Origin: VRUE01 sp963732225
GTDB lineage: Bacteria; Actinomycetota; Thermoleophilia; Solirubrobacterales; 70-9
Assembly: GCA_963732225.1 (NCBI GenBank)
Contig: CAVSYR010000005.1
Coordinates: 620,001-684,000 of the forward strand
Length of the DNA: 64,000 nt
Direction of reading: 5' to 3'
The notes beneath the pieces are model-generated. The model saw only the letters and a list, made by a program, of their open reading frames with translations. It had not been told where the DNA came from and ran no database searches. Made by a program: the position numbers and the translations under genes. Every line of letters begins with the position of its first letter. Within the stretch, counting starts at the first letter, position 1. Positions 58,485-64,000 of this stretch are shown piece after piece.

Positions 58485-58691
58485 CTAGTGGTGATTCGGG
58501 CCGTCGTCGTTGCCGTGGTGGTGATCCTCACCCTTGTGATGGTGGTGGCGGCCGTGGTGGTGCTTGCCCTTGTGGTGATGTTGCTCGTGACCGGCCGGGT
58601 CATCGGCGCCGTGGCTGGCAATCGCCACGCCGCTGCCACCGATCGCCATCACACCTGCAACCGCAAGCGCCGCTGAGATTCGTTTCAGCAT
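58485..58691 (-). CDS. Small secreted histidine-rich protein
   Basis: The 68-residue protein has a signal peptide (ISAALAVAGVMAIGGSGVAIAS). The mature tail of about 40 residues is half histidine, in clusters of two to four with Lys, Gly and Asp (HHHKGKHHHGRHHHHKGEDHHH). It should bind Ni, Zn or Cu outside the membrane. A strong GAGGAGG ribosome site precedes the ATG. It is divergent from the MFS/MarR operon. Confidence 0.75.
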   Translation of the reverse strand: MLKRISAALAVAGVMAIGGSGVAIASHGADDPAGHEQHHHKGKHHHGRHHHHKGEDHHHGNDDGPNHH

Positions 58692-58789
58692 CTCTGCCTC
58701 CTCGAGGACGAGTTTCCGGTCGTGGCTTGCGCCCCGGGGCCGCGTGAAACCGGAGATACGAGGCGCTTCCGTACAAGGTTCACATAAGC

Positions 58790-58829
58790 TTGACAGGGAA
58801 ACATTAGGTACTTAACCTTTTGGTACCGA
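58790..58829 (+). promoter_or_regulatory. Consensus promoter with probable MarR operator, leaderless
   Basis: A perfect -35 (TTGACA, 58790-58795), 17-bp spacer and -10 TAACCT (58813-58818) lie so close to the ATG at 58830 that the transcript would start at or a few bases before it. No ribosome site is present. Inverted pentamers GGTAC (58807-58811) and GTACC (58823-58827) flank the -10, matching a MarR-type operator. Confidence 0.7.
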
Positions 58830-60296
58830 ATGTCTGACGCCAAGCAGAGCACCGACCGCATCGAGCCCTACGTCTGGAAGATCGCCGGCGTCGTGATCCT
58901 CGGCATGATGATGTCGATCCTCGATACGACGATCGTCAACGTCGCCCTCGACACCCTCGGCCGCGACCTGCACAGCACGATCGCCCAGATTCAGTGGGTG
59001 GCGACCGGCTACCTGCTGGCGCTGGCGGCGGTCATTCCCCTTACCGGCTGGGCAGCGCGGCGCTTCGGCGCCAAGCGCGTCTACCTCTGCTCGATCGTCC
59101 TCTTCACGATCGGCTCGGCGCTCTGCGGGCTGGCCGAAACGAGCACCTCGCTGATCCTCTTCCGCGTCCTACAGGGAATCGGCGGCGGCATGATCATGCC
59201 GGTCTCGCAGATGATCATGGCCGAGGTCGCCGGCCCCAAGCGCATGGGCCGCGTGATGGGTGTTGTCGTAATGCCGGCGATGCTGGCGCCGATCCTCGGC
59301 CCGGTCGTCGGCGGCCTGATCCTGGAAAACCTGCACTGGTCTTGGATCTTCTTCGTCAACGTGCCGATCGGGATCGTCGCCGCGATCCTCGGCATGCGGA
59401 TGCTGCCGGACTCAAAGCTTGGCGAGGCGGGCAAACTGGATGTCGCCGGGCTGATCTTGCTGGTGACCGGGATGCCGCTGATCGTCTACGGGCTCTCGGA
59501 GATCGGCACCAAGGGCAGCTTCACCGCGCCAACCGTGATCTGGCCGATCGTGGCCGGGATCGCGATGCTGCTCGCCTTCGGCTGGCACGCGCTCAGAACC
59601 GAGCGGCCTCTGCTTGACGTGCGCCTCTACGCCAACCGCATCTTCGCCGCCGCCTCGCTCACAACCTTCGGCCTCGGCGCGGCGCTCTTCGGGGCGATGA
59701 TCCTGGTCCCGCTCTACTACCAGCAGGTGCGCGGCGAGAGCGTGATCGTGACCGGGCTCCTGGTCGGTCCCCAGGGCCTCGGCATGCTCTTCGTCGCCCC
59801 CTTTACCGCCCGCCTCACGCAGCGCTTCGGCGGCGGCCGCGTCGCCATCGTCGGCGTCTCGATCCTCTGCCTCACCTCGCTGCCCTTCGCCTTCATCGGC
59901 GCCGACACCTCGATCCTCGGGATCTCGTTGCTGTTGCTGCTGCGTGGCGTCGGCATCGGCCTCTCCTTCATCCCCACCACCACCGTCGCCTTCGCCTCGC
60001 TGCGCACCGACCAGCTCTCCGACGCGACGCCGCAGATGAACGTCCTGCAGCGAGTCGGCGGCGCGATTGGCACCGCTGTGCTGGCTGTGGTGCTGCAGCG
60101 AGCGAGCGCCGGCGCCAGCACGCCCGCGGAGCTGGCCGGCGCCTTCGGCACCGCCTACCGGTGGGCCTTCGGGATCGCCACCCTCGCCTTCATCCCCTGC
60201 GTCGTGCTGCTGCGTGCGGAGCGGAAGACGCCCCCGCACACGCCGACCGAGGCGGAGGAGATCGCCGAGGTCGAGCTGGAGCCGCTCGGTGCCTAA
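58830..60296 (+). CDS. DHA2-family (14-TM) MFS drug exporter
   Basis: The 488-residue protein matches EmrB/QacA-type multidrug exporters: ILDTTIVNVALDTLGRDL (motif D1, residues about 29-46), WVATGYLLALAAVIPLTGWAARRFGAKRV (motif A) and FRVLQGIGGGMIMPVSQMIMAEV (motif B). The closing motif C region is VVGGLILENLHWSWIFFVNVPIG. Fourteen hydrophobic segments are visible. It expels hydrophobic compounds using the proton gradient. Its last 8 bases overlap the MarR gene. Confidence 0.88.
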   Translation: MSDAKQSTDRIEPYVWKIAGVVILGMMMSILDTTIVNVALDTLGRDLHSTIAQIQWVATGYLLALAAVIPLTGWAARRFGAKRVYLCSIVLFTIGSALCGLAETSTSLILFRVLQGIGGGMIMPVSQMIMAEVAGPKRMGRVMGVVVMPAMLAPILGPVVGGLILENLHWSWIFFVNVPIGIVAAILGMRMLPDSKLGEAGKLDVAGLILLVTGMPLIVYGLSEIGTKGSFTAPTVIWPIVAGIAMLLAFGWHALRTERPLLDVRLYANRIFAAASLTTFGLGAALFGAMILVPLYYQQVRGESVIVTGLLVGPQGLGMLFVAPFTARLTQRFGGGRVAIVGVSILCLTSLPFAFIGADTSILGISLLLLLRGVGIGLSFIPTTTVAFASLRTDQLSDATPQMNVLQRVGGAIGTAVLAVVLQRASAGASTPAELAGAFGTAYRWAFGIATLAFIPCVVLLRAERKTPPHTPTEAEEIAEVELEPLGA

Positions 60297-60789
60297 GGGC
60301 GGCACAAAAGTCGTCGCACCGCCGGCAGCGAGCGCCGGCGACCCGCGCGAAGAGCGCCTGACCGAGCTCGGCCAGGCCTTCCGCCGCGCCTACCGCAGCC
60401 TGCGCCGGCTGCGCGGCCGCGATACCCACCTACTCGGCGGCGAGATCAGCCACGCCCAGTTCGAGCTGCTGGCCGAGCTGCGCGAGCGCGGCCCCCTCCC
60501 CGCCGGGGAGCTGGCCCACGTCGCCGGCCTCAGCGCCGCCACGGTCTCGCAGATGCTCGACCACCTAGCTACGGACGGCCACGTCAAACGCGTCCGCTCG
60601 GAGACCGACCGGCGAGTCGTCCTGATCGAACTCACCACCCTTGGCCGGCGCCGGGTCGAGACGACCAAGGCGCTCTGGCGCGAACGCTGGGTTGCGGCAC
60701 TGGAGGGGGTCGACGACGAGGAGCTGCGAATTACCAGCAGCGTCCTGCAGCGAATCGGCGCCGTCTTCGAGGAGCCGACGGGCGACTAA
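60289..60789 (+). CDS. MarR-family repressor
   Basis: The 166-residue protein (GTG start within GTGCCTAA) has a winged helix: ISHAQFELLAELRERGPLPAGELAHVAGLSAATVSQMLDHLATDGHVKRVRSETDRRVVLIELTTLGRRRVE. The wing carries the R-x-x-x-x-x-D-R-R motif typical of the family. It overlaps the transporter gene by 8 bp and very likely represses this operon via the palindrome at the promoter, with drug-like ligands as inducers. Confidence 0.85.
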   Translation: MPKGGTKVVAPPAASAGDPREERLTELGQAFRRAYRSLRRLRGRDTHLLGGEISHAQFELLAELRERGPLPAGELAHVAGLSAATVSQMLDHLATDGHVKRVRSETDRRVVLIELTTLGRRRVETTKALWRERWVAALEGVDDEELRITSSVLQRIGAVFEEPTGD

Positions 60790-61172
60790 TCGAGCAGGAC
60801 CAGGACGACGGTGAAGAGGCCGAGGATCACGCCCCCCACCGCCAGGGCCGCGTGAGCGAGACGCGGCGCAGTGGGAAAGCGACCCTCGGCGAGAGCCATC
60901 TCCACGGTGCGGCGACGGGCGCTGCCATAGGCGATCACCGCGATGCCGTAGAGCGCGAAGCAGACCCCGGCGATCACATACGGCCAGCGATGGGAGCTGT
61001 CGTCGAGGCCGGGGACGATCCGGCCGACCGCCAGAGCGACCGCCAGGCCGGTCAGGCCGGTCCGCCACCAGGCCAGCTCGGTGCGTTCGCTGGCCAGCAG
61101 CGTGCGCCGGGTGGCGTCGACGGCTTCCACCTGCTGCGAACCCGTCCGAGCTGAGCTCTCGTGGCTCTCCAT
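60786..61172 (-). CDS. DUF202-family membrane protein
   Basis: The 128-residue protein has the DUF202 signature ATRRTLLASERTELAWWRTGLTGLAVALAVGRIVPGL, followed by two more helices (YVIAGVCFALYGIAVIAYGSA and LAHAALAVGGVILGLFTVVLVLL). The family (YidH/YidG-like) is of unknown function. The start is the ATG at 61172; the longer frame lacks similarity. It is convergent with MarR (4-bp overlap). Confidence 0.8.
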   Translation of the reverse strand: MESHESSARTGSQQVEAVDATRRTLLASERTELAWWRTGLTGLAVALAVGRIVPGLDDSSHRWPYVIAGVCFALYGIAVIAYGSARRRTVEMALAEGRFPTAPRLAHAALAVGGVILGLFTVVLVLLD

Positions 61173-61252
61173 CGCTTGGAAAGCTAGAGCAACCCGAGGC
61201 CGGTCCCACCCCGCGGCCGACAGCCCGGCTCGCAACCAGCAAGGATGGGCAT

Positions 61253-61516
61253 ATGCCCAATCCACACCGCGCTAAAAAACGCAGCGAACCCGAAGACCAC
61301 GGCTGGGTGATCTCCTTCGGCTGCAAAACAGCCGGCAAGCTGATGCGACTCAAGGTCGACACCGACCCGGCCGGCGACACCCGGCCGATCGAGGTCCCCT
61401 GCCCCTGCGGCGAGACGCACCGCGTGATCGTCTCGCCATACCGGCGCCGGCGCGCGGCCGACGAGGCCTTCGACCTCGAGGTCGTCTCGCTCGACGAGTT
61501 GCGCCCAGCGCCGTAA
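61253..61516 (+). CDS. Small hypothetical protein with C-x-C motif
   Basis: The 87-residue basic protein has HGWVISFGCKTAGKLMRLKVDTDPAGDTRPIEVPCPCGETHRVIVSPYRRRR. The V-P-C-P-C-G-E-T-H segment resembles half of a zinc ribbon, so a metal-stabilised strand pair is possible. No known family. It ends 8 bp before the convergent GDSL hydrolase. Confidence 0.55.
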   Translation: MPNPHRAKKRSEPEDHGWVISFGCKTAGKLMRLKVDTDPAGDTRPIEVPCPCGETHRVIVSPYRRRRAADEAFDLEVVSLDELRPAP

Positions 61517-61524
61517 CCCGCCGC

Positions 61525-62400
61525 TCAGCCCAGGCCGAGCACCGCCATCGTCTGCGCCGCCATTTCCGACTCGCCGAGGGCGTTGGGGTGCACGATCACC
61601 GGGTTGGTCCCCTGCAGGACCGGCTCGATCCAGCGCACACCGAGTGGCTGGCAGGCATCGTGGCCGTTGGAGACCGTGCTGAAGTCGACGTAGGTCGAAC
61701 CGGTCGCGGCAGCGGCGCGGCGGACGGCGTCGTTCAGCGTCGCCTGGATGCCCCGCACATAGGAGACGTCTCCTTGAGCGATCGGCATCTTGGTGAAGCA
61801 ACCGCCGCTCGCCGGCATGATCCAGGGGTAACCGAGGATCGCCACCCTCGCCGCCGGTGACTTGGCCCTCACCGCGTTGAGCGTTTTCACCAGCGAGGGA
61901 TAGGTCACGGTGTTGATCGTGTCTTCGAACGACGAGCCGTAGCGGTCCTTGCAGGGACTGCCCTGGCCCAGGGTCGAGAGACCGGCCGTGCCGCAGGCGA
62001 GGATCGTGTCGATGAAGACGCCGCTGTCGTTGCCGCCGATCGTCATCGTGACCAGCTGCGTGTCCTGCTTCAGGGCGTCGAGCTGCGGCGGAACGCCCGG
62101 GTACTGCGATTCGAAGAAGTGACTCGTTTCGGCCGCCCCACAGGTGACGTCCTTCAGCTGCGCGCCAGTGTCAGCGGCGATCACGTGAGGGTAGTTGCGG
62201 ACCGAGCGCAGGCACTCGGGCGGCGCGAAGAGATCGAGGGGCAGGACGCCGGAGGCGGCGCTGTAGGAGTCGCCGAGCGCCACGTAGCGGAGGGGCGAGG
62301 CAGCCGCCTGCGCCAGCGGCGCGGCCAGTACGAGAAGAGCCGCACCCAGGACAGAGATCACCAGACGGCGGATGTGAGCAGGGCGACGTCGCACGGTCAT
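61525..62400 (-). CDS. Secreted SGNH/GDSL hydrolase
   Basis: The 291-residue protein starts with a signal peptide (IRRLVISVLGAALLVLAAPLAQAAA). It shows the SGNH blocks: YVALGDSYSAASGV (Ser), TCGAAETSHFF (Gly), TMTIGGNDSGVF (Asn) and NPVIVHPNALGESEMA (Asp/His region, V-H-P-N). Three Cys pairs likely form disulphides as in streptomycete SGNH lipases. It hydrolyses esters outside the cell. The ATG at 62400 is backed by GAGGAGA. Confidence 0.85.
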   Translation of the reverse strand: MTVRRRPAHIRRLVISVLGAALLVLAAPLAQAAASPLRYVALGDSYSAASGVLPLDLFAPPECLRSVRNYPHVIAADTGAQLKDVTCGAAETSHFFESQYPGVPPQLDALKQDTQLVTMTIGGNDSGVFIDTILACGTAGLSTLGQGSPCKDRYGSSFEDTINTVTYPSLVKTLNAVRAKSPAARVAILGYPWIMPASGGCFTKMPIAQGDVSYVRGIQATLNDAVRRAAAATGSTYVDFSTVSNGHDACQPLGVRWIEPVLQGTNPVIVHPNALGESEMAAQTMAVLGLG

Positions 62401-62571
62401 TTTCTCCTCTTCCTCGAAGGCCTTTAGGGAGACCTTGCCCAGATGGGGCGAGGTCGAAACATGCCGCAACCTCAGCCACCGCCAAGAGCCAGCCGGACAA
62501 TTGCCGTAACGCCAGCTCCCCTCGACGGACTGCACTTCGCAAGTCCATCCCAAACCAGAGGAGCAAGCTCA

Positions 62572-63768
62572 ATGAGAGTCATGACCCGCGCCGGCATGGC
62601 GCTGGCCGCACTCGCGGCCCTGTTCGCCATCACCGCCGGTTTCGCCAGCGCATCCGGCGCTCGCCCGTTCCACCATTCCACTCCGCCGCGATCCTTCCAC
62701 CACACGCGGCCGCCGTTCCATCCCCCGGCGCCGCGCCGGAGCCATCCCGTCTTCGTCCAGACCGACAATCCCGCCGGCAACCAGGTCGTCGCCTACGACC
62801 AAGCCGCGAATGGCAGCCTCACCCAGGCCGGCACCTACGACACCGGCGGATTGGGAGGAGTGCTCGAAGGCTCGGTGGTCGACCATCTCGCCTCCCAGGG
62901 CTCGCTCGCCTATGACAGCGACAACGGCGTGCTCTACGCGGTAAACGCCGGCAGCAACACGGTCTCGGTGTTCTCCGTCTCCGGCGACCGCCTCAGCCTG
63001 CGACAGGTGATCGGCTCCGGCGGAGCGTTCCCGGTCAGCGTCGCCGTCACCCACGGCCTCGTCTACGTGCTCAATGCCGAGCAAGGCGGCTCGGTCCAGG
63101 GCTACAGGCCGGTCTTCGACCACCTGCTCCCGATCCCGGGATCCGCTCGCGCCCTCGGCCTCAACCCCACGGCGACCCCGCAGTTCGTCAACACGCCGGG
63201 CCAGGTCGCCTTCTCACCCGACGGCTCGCAGCTGATCGTCACCACGAAGGCCAACGGCAGCTCCATCGACGTCTTCGGGGTACGGTCGTTTGGTCGGCTC
63301 ACGCCGGCACCGGTAGTCAACTCCGAGCCCGGCGCGGTCCCCTTCGCGATGACCTTCGACCAAGGCGGCAACCTGGTCGTCTCGCAAGCGGGGACGAACT
63401 CGGTGACGAGCTATGCCCTGCACGGAGACGGCACCGTGACGCCGATCTCATCGGTGCCCACCGGCCAGGCCGCAACCTGCTGGATCGCCCGCTCCGGCAA
63501 CGTCTTCTACGCCTCCAACGCCGGCAGCGGCACGTTCAGCAGCGTGCTCTCCGGAAGCGGCGGCCAGCTGACGTTCCTCGGCAACACCGAAACCGACGGT
63601 GGCACGGTTGACGCCGCGGTCTCGGCCAGCTCGCCGTTCCTCTACGTCCAGGCCGGCGCCGCCGGCATCGTCGATGAGTTCGCGATCGGCGCGGGAGGCA
63701 CGACGACCAAAATCGGCTCGGTGACCGTGCCGGGGGCAGTCGGCGGCGAGGGAATCGTCGCCCTCTAG
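62572..63768 (+). CDS. Secreted beta-propeller (lactonase/YVTN-like) protein
   Basis: The 398-residue product has a signal peptide (AALAALFAITAGFASASG), a His/Pro-rich linker (HHSTPPRSFHHTRPPFHPPAPRRS) and a seven-bladed-type propeller: VFVQTDNPAGNQVVAYDQAANGSL, LAYDSDNGVLYAVNAGSNTVSVFSV, VAVTHGLVYVLNAEQGGSVQGY, VAFSPDGSQLIVTTKANGSSIDVFGV, MTFDQGGNLVVSQAGTNSVTSYAL and so on. The layout fits 6-phosphogluconolactonase-like and YVTN proteins. The linker could bind metal or wall polymer. The ribosome site is GAGGAGC. Confidence 0.75.
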   Translation: MRVMTRAGMALAALAALFAITAGFASASGARPFHHSTPPRSFHHTRPPFHPPAPRRSHPVFVQTDNPAGNQVVAYDQAANGSLTQAGTYDTGGLGGVLEGSVVDHLASQGSLAYDSDNGVLYAVNAGSNTVSVFSVSGDRLSLRQVIGSGGAFPVSVAVTHGLVYVLNAEQGGSVQGYRPVFDHLLPIPGSARALGLNPTATPQFVNTPGQVAFSPDGSQLIVTTKANGSSIDVFGVRSFGRLTPAPVVNSEPGAVPFAMTFDQGGNLVVSQAGTNSVTSYALHGDGTVTPISSVPTGQAATCWIARSGNVFYASNAGSGTFSSVLSGSGGQLTFLGNTETDGGTVDAAVSASSPFLYVQAGAAGIVDEFAIGAGGTTTKIGSVTVPGAVGGEGIVAL

Positions 63769-63785
63769 GGCCCAGTCCAGGTGAG

Positions 63786-63824
63786 GCTACGGCGTTCTCA
63801 GCTTCGTAATGTGAGCGCCGTAGC
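63786..63824. terminator. Hairpin after propeller gene
   Basis: GCTACGGCG ... CGCCGTAGC with inner CTCA/TGAG pairs form a stem of about 13 bp with a 2-nt bulge. It is 18 bp past the stop codon. It could equally be an operator for the sigma gene that starts at 63839. Confidence 0.55.
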
Positions 63825-63838
63825 TTGCCTGGCGACGC

Positions 63839-64000
63839 GTGAATACCCACCCCGCCAACCCCGAGACAGCCGAGGACGAAGTGCTCATCTCACGGCTTCG
63901 CGACGGCGAGGAGGAGGCGTTTGTCCTGCTCGCCGCCCGCCACCAGGCGGCGATGCTGCGACTCGCCGCCACATTCGTCGGCAGCGATGCCATTGCAGAG
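63839..64000 (+). CDS. ECF sigma factor, N-terminal fragment (runs off right edge)
   Basis: A GTG starts a 54-codon open frame reaching the window end: MNTHPANPETAEDEVLISRLRDGEEEAFVLLAARHQAAMLRLAATFVGSDAIAE. The L-I-S-R-L-R-D-G-E-E-E-A-F-x-x-L and M-L-R-L-A pattern is sigma-70 region 2.1 of ECF factors. I cannot see region 4 or any anti-sigma partner. Confidence 0.7.
   Translation, partial: MNTHPANPETAEDEVLISRLRDGEEEAFVLLAARHQAAMLRLAATFVGSDAIAE

Noticed and set aside
1..64000. CRISPR arrays, rRNA genes, intact transposases or phage genes
   Set aside because: I looked for regularly spaced repeats, rRNA-like stretches and recombinase or transposase motifs and saw none.

Overview
The window is GC-rich and densely coded on both strands. 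Genes are short and often overlap by 1-8 bases, and GTG starts are common. Large secreted proteins of lineage-specific type, DUF4242 proteins, two deazaflavin-dependent nitroreductase-like enzymes and a DesA3-type desaturase with its reductase all point to an actinobacterium. My best guess is class Thermoleophilia (Solirubrobacterales-like). That is an inference from protein style; no 16S rRNA is present. I see no CRISPR array, rRNA operon, intact transposase or integrase.

Layout. 1-5.9 kb: the N-terminal part of a large secreted protein, two SRPBCC proteins, an NAD(P)H-binding epimerase-like protein that seems to start at AUC, and a sigma-like factor. 6-11.7 kb: a probable surface-polysaccharide cassette with a membrane glycosyltransferase (GT2), a membrane-anchored HEAT-repeat protein, a secreted helical-toroid-like protein and a secreted LamG-like protein. 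11.8-18.8 kb: DUF4242 protein, a 167-bp palindromic element, a giant LuxR-type ATPase regulator, a divergent two-gene flavoenzyme operon, and a DUF4242-adenylate cyclase fusion. 18.8-20 kb: a 1.2-kb scar zone with a purH remnant, a tRNA-like sequence, a strong hairpin, a partial tRNA-Glu copy and a frameshifted histidine-kinase remnant.

20-30.9 kb: small membrane proteins, a fatty-acid desaturase with its ferredoxin reductase, a phosphodiester glycosidase-like protein, GT4 and GT2 glycosyltransferases, a SulP transporter, and intact tRNA-Glu. The 47-bp direct repeat shared by tRNA-Glu and its partial copy brackets about 11.4 kb, as an island integrated at a tRNA 3' end would, although no integrase remains. 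31-47 kb is mostly metabolic: hydrolases, a phosphoesterase, haloalkane-dehalogenase-like enzyme, RDD protein, Nudix, FAD oxidoreductase with divergent MocR regulator, amidase, cupin, orphan Liv-type binding protein, and a TetR-UGT pair behind an almost perfect 39-bp operator.

47-64 kb: secreted TIG/PASTA protein, VOC protein, MsrA-like protein, a TPR-like membrane protein paired with a ClpN-like membrane protein, an 865-residue secreted protein with six lectin-like blades, a tRNA-Ser remnant, tRNA-Pro and tRNA-Gly, a divergent pair of NlpC/P60 paralogues, PPK2, a His-rich secreted peptide, an MFS-MarR operon with a leaderless-type promoter, a GDSL hydrolase, a beta-propeller protein, and the start of an ECF sigma factor at the right edge.

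Recurring themes are envelope and exopolysaccharide biology (GT2 x2, GT4, NlpC/P60 x2, several secreted proteins) and flavin-linked redox chemistry. The most unusual signals are the palindromic element, the tRNA-bounded candidate island, the TPR plus ClpN-membrane pair, and the GT2/HEAT/secreted-protein cassette.
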